From: Catenibacillus scindens
GTDB taxonomy: Bacteria; Bacillota; Clostridia; Lachnospirales; Lachnospiraceae
Assembly (NCBI RefSeq): GCF_014202115.1
Contig: NZ_JACHFW010000006.1
Coordinates: forward strand, 1 to 64,000
Length of the DNA stretch: 64,000 bases
Reading direction: 5' to 3'
The notes below the pieces were generated by a model. The model ran no database searches. It saw only the letters and a list, made by a program, of their open reading frames with translations, and was not told the DNA's origin. The position numbers and the translations under genes were made by a program. Shown one piece after another: positions 25,396-33,555 of this stretch. Numbering within the stretch: the stretch's first letter is position 1; every line of letters begins with the position of its first letter.

Positions 25396-26856
25396 TTAAT
25401 TATTTACTTCCATCTTTACCGCCGGCGCAAATGTCACGCTCCTTCTCCGCGGAGCAAAGCCTTCCCGCATATAGTAAGCACGGATCTCCGCAATAGCGGA
25501 GATGTCATGGACTCCTTTAGACAGTCCGCCCGGCTTTCTTATAATCAGTTTTGCCGGATATCCTTTGTTCCAATAGTGCAAAGTCACATCACACATATCT
25601 TTAAATTCAAACATTTCTCCGTCTACAAGGACACGCATACTGTCCGGCCCGTACACCTCACCATCCACATTCACATATGCGCTCTCAAACAAGGCCAGAG
25701 GCACGCCACGGTAATAATAGCTGCGCACATCCACACAAAATCCTGTACATTCCCCATCGTCATACCAGTTTGCCAGCGTCCCTTCAATAGCCTGCTGATT
25801 AGGTGTAAAAAATCCGCCGCCGCCCATTGGCTGCGCGTTGGGCCATTCCGGATAATTTGCGTCCGGATATTTTCCAAGATATTTATCAAGCATTTTCTGA
25901 TACCTCCGAAACGGCTCGAAAGTGTCGTTATTAATGGGACTTCCCTCATATTCCGCGGAAATGTACCCATTATAGCCGCCTTCCACCAGCGCCTTAATAA
26001 TTCCCGGATAGTCAATGGTCGTCTCCTCGTTATTATCATCCATTTCATAAAACTTACCGTGACAGTGAACAATGTAGGGCGCCAGTTCTTTTAAAATAGA
26101 CGGATCAAAGTATTCCATACGGTAGATCATGCTCAGCCAGTCTTTTGTGGCATTATTATCAGCCCTCTCTATCTGCTCTGAGCAGTATTTTCTAAAGTCC
26201 TCATTGCTGACTTTCTCGAACATGTCCGCCACCTCGTAAGCCAGTTTTTCATCAACTCCCTGAGCAATGCCCGCATTAATATTTCTCTGGCCGATATGTT
26301 TTGTGAACATGCTCATATCCGGAATAATTCCCACATATTTTGAGCCACTCTGAGCAATGACGTCCAGAAGCTCCTGCGTCCACGGCATAGCAAAGCTGGA
26401 CGCGCCATTGTGCAGCTCCTGTCCCATCTTCACGCCGATATCTTCCAGCACAGGAATCGCCGCTTTTGTAATCTCCGGAAGGGCTGTTCCCCCAAGCCGA
26501 ATGATAGGACAGTGAAGCTTTTTCGCGAATAAGGCGTGACGGCGGATAATATCAACTCCCTCCTTAACGGTCAGGCGTCTGTGAGCGTACATAGTCATAT
26601 CCACAAAAAAATCATGGCAAATCATTTTTGTCCCGTATTTCCACATCATTGCTTCCCATGCGTCAATATCTTCCTGAAGCGCCTCCGGGCAATAACGGAA
26701 ATATAGCTGTCCAAGAAGCTCAATTCCATTACACCCCATTTTCACAGCCGCCTTGACGCAGTCATCCCAGGTAAGCAGGCCGGCTTCAACCTGACGGTGC
26801 CAACTATAAATTGTCACAGCTCGTTTAATGTTATGTTCCTCCATTACATGTTCCAT
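25396..26856 (-). CDS. TIM-barrel / C-glycoside deglycosidase-like fusion protein (copy 1)
   Basis: A 486-aa cytoplasmic protein in two parts. Residues ~10-330 form a sugar isomerase/epimerase (AP-endonuclease-2) barrel with a full set of metal ligands: Glu147 (GQELHNG), Asp180 (IIPDMSMF), His264/266 (VHCHGKFYEM) and Glu302 (ISAEYEG). Residues ~368-480 resemble DUF6379, the beta subunit of C-glycoside deglycosidases (VDVRSYYYRGVPLALFES, VDGEVYGPDSMRVLVDGE, KPGGLSKGVHDI). In known DgpB/DgpC and CarB/CarC enzymes these are separate chains that together cleave the C-C bond of a 3-oxo-C-glucoside. Here they are one chain. The gene heads the importer and oxidoreductase operon. An O-glycoside 3-keto eliminase is the main alternative. 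Confidence 0.8.
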   Translation of the reverse strand: MEHVMEEHNIKRAVTIYSWHRQVEAGLLTWDDCVKAAVKMGCNGIELLGQLYFRYCPEALQEDIDAWEAMMWKYGTKMICHDFFVDMTMYAHRRLTVKEGVDIIRRHALFAKKLHCPIIRLGGTALPEITKAAIPVLEDIGVKMGQELHNGASSFAMPWTQELLDVIAQSGSKYVGIIPDMSMFTKHIGQRNINAGIAQGVDEKLAYEVADMFEKVSNEDFRKYCSEQIERADNNATKDWLSMIYRMEYFDPSILKELAPYIVHCHGKFYEMDDNNEETTIDYPGIIKALVEGGYNGYISAEYEGSPINNDTFEPFRRYQKMLDKYLGKYPDANYPEWPNAQPMGGGGFFTPNQQAIEGTLANWYDDGECTGFCVDVRSYYYRGVPLALFESAYVNVDGEVYGPDSMRVLVDGEMFEFKDMCDVTLHYWNKGYPAKLIIRKPGGLSKGVHDISAIAEIRAYYMREGFAPRRRSVTFAPAVKMEVNN

Positions 26857-26974
26857 ATGAAACCCTCCCTTTGAAAAATTAAATTTGAAATCCTTTTGGA
26901 TCTGTGAATCATGTTCTGATACCTTTATTTTACTGAATTTCTGAAAAAGAGGAGTTGCAGGTCGGGCAATAGAC

Positions 26975-26990
26975 GTTTCAGAATTGAAAC
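26975..26990. promoter_or_regulatory. palindrome in the divergent promoter region
   Basis: GTTTCAGAATTGAAAC, two perfect 6-bp arms around GAAT, between the divergent deglycosidase-like gene and the RpiR-type regulator. A candidate operator for that regulator. Confidence 0.4.
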
Positions 26991-27010
26991 CAGAAATACT
27001 CCGGGAAAAA

Positions 27011-27040
27011 TTGGATTAATTTTCGCAGAAATGATATAAT
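27011..27040 (+). promoter_or_regulatory. promoter of the RpiR-type regulator
   Basis: Plus-strand -35 TTGGAT (27011-27016) and -10 TATAAT (27035-27040) with an 18-nt spacer, about 30 nt upstream of the start codon. Confidence 0.6.
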
Positions 27041-27072
27041 AATTTCATTGATGTACCGGAGGAGATTTGAGC

Positions 27073-27885
27073 ATGAATGTTCTGATGAGTTTAATTTCAC
27101 TTTATAATCGCCTGCCTGCGGAAAGTACTTACCGGGCAGTTATTAAAGGCATACTGAATAATCTGGATCAGATGGCCGACGCCACCATATTTGATATGGC
27201 GGAAATCACATCATCTTCAAGAACTACTATATGGCGAATGCTGAAAATGATCGGTTATAATAGCTATGGAGAATTTCATCATGAACTGAAAAAAATCATT
27301 ACCCAATACTCTTATTATAATCGGGCCCTGCCTGTTGATCCCCGGCCGGATTTTAACTCAATTGTTCATATGGCCTCAGGGCTCCTTAAAGAAAGCAGTG
27401 ACATCATTATAAAAACCGCCTCGGAAAGTATGGCTCTTTCTATCGTACAGCTTTTACGCCAGGCGGATCACATCAGTTTTTATGATTTTCCAAATACAAG
27501 TACCGATTTTCTGATCCAAAATCTGATCATGACAGGAAAAGATGTCGGTCTATACAGTTTGTGGCCCGATATGAACCGCGACGCTGGAAAATTGACCCCC
27601 CATTCAGTTGTATTCGCCTATCCTATTGAATCCCAGGATATGAAAGACATGACGCCGGTTTTTGAAAAAATCAGGGACAACAGAGCCATCCTTATCCTGG
27701 CAGATGAAGCAAAATCCCGCTATGCTTCTTATGCGGATTATGTGCTTCTTTCCGGAAATCTGTCGTTAGAGTACCCTCTCAGCCGCAGATATATTTTTGA
27801 AATGCTCCTTATCATTATCAGCGAACTTTACAGAGAAAAATACATTTCAGATAAATTCACAGCGTATAAAACTGACCTCACGTAA
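27073..27885 (+). CDS. RpiR/MurR-family transcriptional regulator
   Basis: A 270-aa regulator. The N-terminal helix-turn-helix (~1-80; DMAEITSSSRTTIWRMLKMIGYNSYGEFHHEL) is followed by a SIS-like sugar-phosphate-binding domain (~110-250; HISFYDFPNTSTDFLIQNLI). RpiR-type proteins usually repress sugar catabolic operons and respond to a phosphorylated sugar. ATG 27073 is used because GGAGGAG is 8 nt upstream; a TTG at 27067 lies too close to that site. It is divergent from the deglycosidase/importer operon, with a palindrome between them, so it probably controls that operon. Confidence 0.8.
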   Translation: MNVLMSLISLYNRLPAESTYRAVIKGILNNLDQMADATIFDMAEITSSSRTTIWRMLKMIGYNSYGEFHHELKKIITQYSYYNRALPVDPRPDFNSIVHMASGLLKESSDIIIKTASESMALSIVQLLRQADHISFYDFPNTSTDFLIQNLIMTGKDVGLYSLWPDMNRDAGKLTPHSVVFAYPIESQDMKDMTPVFEKIRDNRAILILADEAKSRYASYADYVLLSGNLSLEYPLSRRYIFEMLLIIISELYREKYISDKFTAYKTDLT

Positions 27886-27985
27886 AATCCCCCGCAGCAA
27901 GCCGACGGGGCCTGAAAATAGTTTATTCAGCAAAGCTGCTGGGTATTTGGTTTTGTCTCACCGCCCACCGTAATAAAAGGGTGCC

Positions 27986-30418
27986 CTAAAGCACCCTCTC
28001 AATTTCATAATATAAAAAATCATTAGCTTCAATCTTCTCTTCAATGCCCAGGCTCTGTGATCCAGATATTTTTTGACAGTAAATCCTAATCTGAGGCATA
28101 CAGGACTGCTGTAAATGCCAGATTTCCTGCCGTTTAAGTCCCATAATCGTATTATTTTCCCTGACCCAGGTCTGAATATCCCCATGAGCCGCGTCAATTT
28201 TCAGACACTTGAGCCGATAAAGTCCGCTGCCTATATTTTTCAGTATGATCTTTAAACGCAGCGCCTTCTCATCCTCAAAAACTTTATTCATATCTTCCAG
28301 GGTCAGATCTTTTTCACTTTTTGAGAAGGCAAGATAATTTAGTTCTTTCATGTTATGGCATAGTAAACTGTAATTTCCATTTCCATCTGTAGTCAGCAAA
28401 TAATTTTCATTCTTTTCCACAAACAGAGGCTTCATTACAGACAAAAAATAAAAAGCAAAATATACCGGCTTATTGATGCAATCCTTCGTTGCCAGACCGC
28501 TTCCTCCATACAGAAGACGGTTGGAATCGCCGCCCTCCGAATAAATGTCCGACAACAGCCAGTACCCGGCAGCATCAACAATGTCAAACACATCCATCAT
28601 ATTACGCAAAATATATGCGCCCTTAAAACGGGTATCATTTAAAATATTCCTGTGTTCCAGCGTAAAGCTATACTCTGTTACCCAAACGGGGCAATTTCCC
28701 CATCCAACTTTTATAAGATTTTGCTTCAAAGCCTCCATTTCATTTCTCATAAAATGCCTGTCAATCTGCCACTCCCGTTTCATACTTCCGCCTTCATGGG
28801 ATACTTTATAGGGAAAAGAAACACAGGTAATAAAATCAAACTGTATCCCTTCTTCTTTATACCTCATCATTGAGTTGTAGTTCTGATCCATATCAAGGAG
28901 AAGGGAAAACTCAGCCCCTCCGATCTTTCCATGGGGCAGCAGGCTGCGGATTTCCCAATAGACTTTTGCTGAAAAAATATCCTCGTTTCCTGAAAAAAAG
29001 ATATCTGGGAGGTAATAAGATATATTCGGATGCCATATTTCAAAACGCCATGTATTCAATTCATCCTGCCCATAGCGAACGATTAGATGTTTCAGCGTGA
29101 GCCTGAGAACTTTAATCAACTCGTCCAGAGATTTGAATGAAAACAGAGACATCACAGAAAATCTCCGCACATCCATGCGTATCCGCTCCTGATCTCTAAC
29201 CCGCTTATAGCCCATCTGCAAAAAAGGTTTAAGACCATTCTGCAAAAGAAAATCAATACATTCATCTAAATAACTGAAATCATAATCCGAGGGATCGTCG
29301 GAGATATAGGTTCCAAGAAGCATATCGTTGCTTAAAACATTCCAGAGGCGGGCATAGGTAAATTTCAAACTGCTGTTAATCCTTAACAATTCTGAACGAA
29401 TACGATAATCTTTCAATGAAACCATATCCCCAACATTAAGCAAGACCTGCCAGGGACGTTTACATGGATAGTTCTCATTTTTCTGAGTACAATCCGCAAC
29501 GGCGCAGATTTCGGGTGTGGAGTCCGTATTGTCGATTTGCTCCATATATCCCTGGAGCTGTTCTTCCAAAGATCGACGGTTCTGATCCGTCTCCCATTCA
29601 TTTTCCCCAGAGGAACTTCCTCCATTTTCTTTATATTCTTTTGGAGTCATATGATAAACAGTCTTAAAACTTTTATTAAAACTAGCCATATTTGAAAAAC
29701 CGTTATCCATCGCAATACGGGTAATGGTTTTAGAAGAATAGAGCAGATCCGAAGCCGCATAGTGCAGTTTGATCATATTCACATATTCCCCAAAATTAAC
29801 ACCAAAGGTTTTTTTGAAAAACCGGGATAAATAAGCGTTTGTTAAATATAACTTTCCCGCCAGCTCATTAAGAGAAATATCCCTGTTATAGTTATCATAG
29901 AGATAGGATAATATCTGCTGTGTGCGCTCCTCATTTTTGCTAATCTTTTCTTTATACCGGACGTCATCGTGCAATATAAGATAATGCTTTGTCAATTCAT
30001 AGAGAAACTGATAAAACTTCCCCAGAAAATAAAGATCCGCACTTTTGTTCATGAGACAATGTTTGATCAGTGACTTTATAATCGAACGCAATTCTCCAAA
30101 ATGATGATTTTTATCTGTCACCGAATTACACACTATAAGAAAAAGGTCTTGATGGATACTTCGGGAAATCAGGCTTCTCGGAATCCACAGACTGCACAAA
30201 ATGCTCCCCTGATCGTAAGAAAGGATCTGATGACGGATTCCGCTGTTGATCACAATAATATCCTCCGGATTCATCACCCATGAATCTGAATCCGTCCGCA
30301 CTTCCATAGATCCCTCCCCGCACAAAAATAATATTTCCAGCGCTTCATGAAAATGAGACGCCTGGGTTTGAACAAAATCCACCCTGATTTCCAGACCATT
30401 GTCGCTTCTGATCTGCAT
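27986..30418 (-). CDS. AraC-family regulator fused to a GH39-like domain (copy 2)
   Basis: An 810-aa relative of the protein at 276-2660: a cupin-like sensor (~1-110), AraC helix-turn-helix (~165-265, ending MTPKEYKE) and a GH39-like barrel. The position of the GH39 acid/base motif reads FEIWHPNISY, with no WNEPN, while a nucleophile-like Glu remains in VWVTEYSFT. It is therefore more likely a sugar sensor than an enzyme. GGGGGG precedes ATG 30418. It lies downstream of the second deglycosidase-like gene, separated by a terminator and a palindrome, and probably regulates that locus. Confidence 0.85.
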   Translation of the reverse strand: MQIRSDNGLEIRVDFVQTQASHFHEALEILFLCGEGSMEVRTDSDSWVMNPEDIIVINSGIRHQILSYDQGSILCSLWIPRSLISRSIHQDLFLIVCNSVTDKNHHFGELRSIIKSLIKHCLMNKSADLYFLGKFYQFLYELTKHYLILHDDVRYKEKISKNEERTQQILSYLYDNYNRDISLNELAGKLYLTNAYLSRFFKKTFGVNFGEYVNMIKLHYAASDLLYSSKTITRIAMDNGFSNMASFNKSFKTVYHMTPKEYKENGGSSSGENEWETDQNRRSLEEQLQGYMEQIDNTDSTPEICAVADCTQKNENYPCKRPWQVLLNVGDMVSLKDYRIRSELLRINSSLKFTYARLWNVLSNDMLLGTYISDDPSDYDFSYLDECIDFLLQNGLKPFLQMGYKRVRDQERIRMDVRRFSVMSLFSFKSLDELIKVLRLTLKHLIVRYGQDELNTWRFEIWHPNISYYLPDIFFSGNEDIFSAKVYWEIRSLLPHGKIGGAEFSLLLDMDQNYNSMMRYKEEGIQFDFITCVSFPYKVSHEGGSMKREWQIDRHFMRNEMEALKQNLIKVGWGNCPVWVTEYSFTLEHRNILNDTRFKGAYILRNMMDVFDIVDAAGYWLLSDIYSEGGDSNRLLYGGSGLATKDCINKPVYFAFYFLSVMKPLFVEKNENYLLTTDGNGNYSLLCHNMKELNYLAFSKSEKDLTLEDMNKVFEDEKALRLKIILKNIGSGLYRLKCLKIDAAHGDIQTWVRENNTIMGLKRQEIWHLQQSCMPQIRIYCQKISGSQSLGIEEKIEANDFLYYEIERVL

Positions 30419-30552
30419 TGTAATCCCCCCTGAATATAAATAAAATCACTTAACATTATAGCTTTTATTTTTTACATACGCAACTTTATTCCCTTTTCCA
30501 TGCAGCTTCGTTATATTCTTAGAGGTCACTGGTAAATCACTGAAAAACAAAT

Positions 30553-30572
30553 GGAATATCCCCCTATATTCC
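30553..30572. promoter_or_regulatory. palindrome upstream of the AraC-GH39 copy 2 gene
   Basis: GGAATAT and ATATTCC, perfect 7-bp arms around 6 nt, about 135 nt before the regulator's start and just past the upstream terminator. A candidate operator. Confidence 0.4.
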
Positions 30573-30587
30573 AAAACAGAGCAATTG

Positions 30588-30620
30588 AAAAAAGCGGCCG
30601 CGCCTTATGGCGTGACCGCT
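30588..30620 (-). terminator. terminator of the second deglycosidase-like operon
   Basis: Minus-strand AGCGGTCACGCC / GGCGCGGCCGCT hairpin followed by TTTTTT, about 20 nt after the gene's stop codon. Confidence 0.8.
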
Positions 30621-30639
30621 GAAATCACAAAATATTTTA

Positions 30640-32094
30640 TTAACCTTCCAGCACCCTTTTTTCTGTAGGAGGCATCTTTACCGTATCTGTCTGGATCTGA
30701 GCGGCAATGCCCTCCCTCATATAGTAGGCGCGGATTGTCACCACCGCGGAAATATCGTACTCCGTTCCCGGTATCAGACCGCCGGGCTCGTCAATAATAA
30801 TCGTTGCCGGATAACCTTTATTCCAATAGTGAAGGGTCACATCACACATATCCGCGAAACGGAACACTTCGCCGTCCACGGCAACCCGCATACTCTCCGG
30901 GCCATAAAGCTTTCCATTCACCTCCACATAACAGGACTCAAAAAGACTTAACGGCACACCACGGTAGTAGTAGTTGGAAACCTGAACCTCAAAACCAGTG
31001 CATTTTCCATCCTCATAATGATTTTTAAAACCAGTGGGCAGCAAAGCCTGAACAGGAACGCCAAAACCGCCGCCGGATACAGGTTCGGCATTGGGCCATT
31101 CCGGATAATTGGCGTCAGGATAAGTACCCAAATATTTATCAAGCATTTTCTGATACCGTCGGAAAGGCTCAAAGGTATCCCCGTTAATGGGCTTCCCTTC
31201 ATATTCTGCGGAAATATAACCTTTATATCCGCCTTCAACTAAAACTTTTAAAACTCCTGGATAGTCAATGGTTGTCTCCTCGTTATTGTCATCCATCTCG
31301 TAAAACTTTCCGTGACAGTGAATAATATAAGGCATATGTTCAAGAAGTACCTTAGGGTCGTAATATTCTGTCCGGCGCACTCTGGCCAGAAAGCCTTTCG
31401 TCGCGTCGTCCTTTGCCAGCGCCATCTGCTCATTGCAGAACGCACGAAATTCCACATTGTCCACAGCCTTGTATAACTGTTCCACTTCCTCCACCAGTTT
31501 TTCGTCAACACCTTCCGAAATGGCAAGATTGAGCTGGCTTTTGCTGACTTCTTTACAGAACATGCTCATATCCGGCACAATACCGATGTATTTGGAGCCG
31601 CTCTTTTGAATCACCTCAATGACATCCTGTACCTGAGGAAGACAAAAAGACGAAGAGCCGCTGTGGATCTCCAGTCCCATTTTAATCCCAAGATCTTCCA
31701 AAATAGGAATGGACTGGCGGAACACTTCCGGATCCACCTGACCGCCCACACGCATGATCGGACAGTGAATGGATTTTGCGAATAAAGCGTGACGCCGGAC
31801 AATATCCACACCTTCCCGGACAGTAAGGTTTCTGTGAGCGTACAATGTTTTATCCACAAAAAAGTCATGAGCAATGGTTTTTGTACCATACTCCCACATC
31901 ATTTCTTCCCAGGAATCAATGTCTTCCTGAAGGGCCTCCGGGCAATAGCGAAAATAAAGCTGACCTAAAAGTTCCAGGCCATTGCATCCCATTTTTACCG
32001 CTGCCTCAATACAATCCTCCCAGGTCAGCTTCCCCGCCTCAACCTGACGATGCCAACTGTAAATCGTAATACCTCTCTTAATTTTGTGCCCCAT
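30640..32094 (-). CDS. TIM-barrel / C-glycoside deglycosidase-like fusion protein (copy 2)
   Basis: A 484-aa paralog of the protein at 25396-26856, collinear along its whole length. Metal ligands are Glu142 (GLEIHSG), Asp175 (IVPDMSMF), His259/261 (IHCHGKFYEM) and Glu297 (ISAEYEG). The DUF6379-like part (~365-475) starts FEVQVSNYYYRGVPLSLFES. The linker region differs most between the copies, and the two differ at many positions elsewhere, so this is not a recent duplication. It is co-transcribed with an MFS transporter 30 nt upstream. No oxidoreductase lies beside it, so it may share the one at 18431. Substrate range probably differs from copy 1. Confidence 0.8.
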   Translation of the reverse strand: MGHKIKRGITIYSWHRQVEAGKLTWEDCIEAAVKMGCNGLELLGQLYFRYCPEALQEDIDSWEEMMWEYGTKTIAHDFFVDKTLYAHRNLTVREGVDIVRRHALFAKSIHCPIMRVGGQVDPEVFRQSIPILEDLGIKMGLEIHSGSSSFCLPQVQDVIEVIQKSGSKYIGIVPDMSMFCKEVSKSQLNLAISEGVDEKLVEEVEQLYKAVDNVEFRAFCNEQMALAKDDATKGFLARVRRTEYYDPKVLLEHMPYIIHCHGKFYEMDDNNEETTIDYPGVLKVLVEGGYKGYISAEYEGKPINGDTFEPFRRYQKMLDKYLGTYPDANYPEWPNAEPVSGGGFGVPVQALLPTGFKNHYEDGKCTGFEVQVSNYYYRGVPLSLFESCYVEVNGKLYGPESMRVAVDGEVFRFADMCDVTLHYWNKGYPATIIIDEPGGLIPGTEYDISAVVTIRAYYMREGIAAQIQTDTVKMPPTEKRVLEG

Positions 32095-32124
32095 ATGAAC
32101 AACCTCCTCTTTTTTAATTTTATT

Positions 32125-33351
32125 TTAAAGGACCTGCTCTGCTGTTTCAACCCTTTGCTGCTTAGGACGGGCAGAAAACAACAAGAAAGATAATAAAACA
32201 GCAATACAGGAAAGCCCTGCGGCCATGATAAATAACAAACGGAACTCAAAATAATCAATCATTACGCCCCACAGCACCGATCCGGCCATAAAAGATATAT
32301 CCATGGGCAGGAAAAATGTGGATGACGCTACGCTCACTCTTGTTTTGGGCACGCCTTTCACAGCCTGGGCATTAAGGGCCGGTGAAGCCATACCCGTGCC
32401 AAATCCGTAAAATCCTCCGGCAATATAAAAAAGAAGATGTATTTCGTCAGAAAAAATCAGCATCATATATCCGGAAATTAAAAGAAGCATACCTGGAACC
32501 ACAGCCCATAAAACACCTCTGCGATCACTGAGTTTTCCCGACACGATTCTGGCAGCAACCATAAAAACTACTGAAATGGTAAAAAACATGCCTGCATTGT
32601 CAATCCCTGACCTTGAGGCAAAAAGTGTCAGATACATTGTGACCAGACTTCCGGTGAGGGTCACAAAAAAATATACCCATGCGGCAGGAAGGGCCCGCTT
32701 CTCAATATACTGCCAAATACCTTTTCCCTCATTCTCCTGCCCACTTGTATTCCATTGGTCAGAAGCCTTTCTTCCCTTTATTTCATAATTGAGAAAACAA
32801 AGAGTGATCATCACAGCAACAGCGCCCATAAAGCACATACCGCTCATAACAGAAAAAAATCCACCTTCTGTATGGTAGAAAAAAAGAGCAACCGAAGGAC
32901 CAAATGCCTGGGCAGCGGAGGCTGCCAGGCTGTAATAGCCCAGCCCCTCGCCCACTCTTTTTTGGGGGATAACATCAATCACAGCGACAGATGCGCACGT
33001 GCTGGCCATAGAATATCCAAACATCTGCAGCACTCTTAAAATATAAAGGAGCGGCAGCGCATTTGTAAGTCCCATAAATAAAGACATGAGAGCAAAATCT
33101 GCCATTCCGATAACCATCAGCTTCCGCCGTCCTCGTTTTTCACAAATTTTTCCGCCAAAAAAGCGGTATACCGTCGCTGAAACAGCACCGATAGAGATAA
33201 TTGTCCCGGATACAGACGCGGCTGAACCCAGAGCGTCCATATGTAGGGCAATAGTAGCGTTAAACATTTGCATCATTACAGAACTGGCAAGATTCACCAG
33301 AGCAATTACAAAAAAATAAATATTAAACAGTTTTTCTTTTTGGTATCCCAT
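32125..33351 (-). CDS. MFS transporter
   Basis: A 408-aa integral membrane protein with twelve predicted transmembrane segments and the MFS loop 2-3 motif (GGKICEKRGRRKLMVIG), repeated in weaker form in the second half (SGKLSDRRGVLWAVV). It probably moves the substrate or released aglycone of the adjacent deglycosidase-like enzyme; import or export cannot be decided. A short basic tail follows the last segment. Transcribed just ahead of that gene with a 30-nt gap. Confidence 0.9.
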   Translation of the reverse strand: MGYQKEKLFNIYFFVIALVNLASSVMMQMFNATIALHMDALGSAASVSGTIISIGAVSATVYRFFGGKICEKRGRRKLMVIGMADFALMSLFMGLTNALPLLYILRVLQMFGYSMASTCASVAVIDVIPQKRVGEGLGYYSLAASAAQAFGPSVALFFYHTEGGFFSVMSGMCFMGAVAVMITLCFLNYEIKGRKASDQWNTSGQENEGKGIWQYIEKRALPAAWVYFFVTLTGSLVTMYLTLFASRSGIDNAGMFFTISVVFMVAARIVSGKLSDRRGVLWAVVPGMLLLISGYMMLIFSDEIHLLFYIAGGFYGFGTGMASPALNAQAVKGVPKTRVSVASSTFFLPMDISFMAGSVLWGVMIDYFEFRLLFIMAAGLSCIAVLLSFLLFSARPKQQRVETAEQVL

Positions 33352-33555
33352 TTTTCTTTCCTCGTTTAATGTATCCTTGCCATACCTGTTTTCTATCTGT
33401 CTTCTGATGCTATTTTAACCATTCTCCCCTATAAAATCTTCTATCTCCTTTGCCTGTTTTTGGTCGCGGATTTGACATTTACATTGGCTGCGGTAAATAT
33501 TATCACAAGAAAAACACTATATTTTTGACCTTTTATCTCTAATATCAGTCTTTTA

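Noticed and set aside
27067-27072. TTG start of the RpiR-type regulator
   Set aside because: It lies almost on top of the GGAGGAG site; ATG 27073 is correctly spaced.
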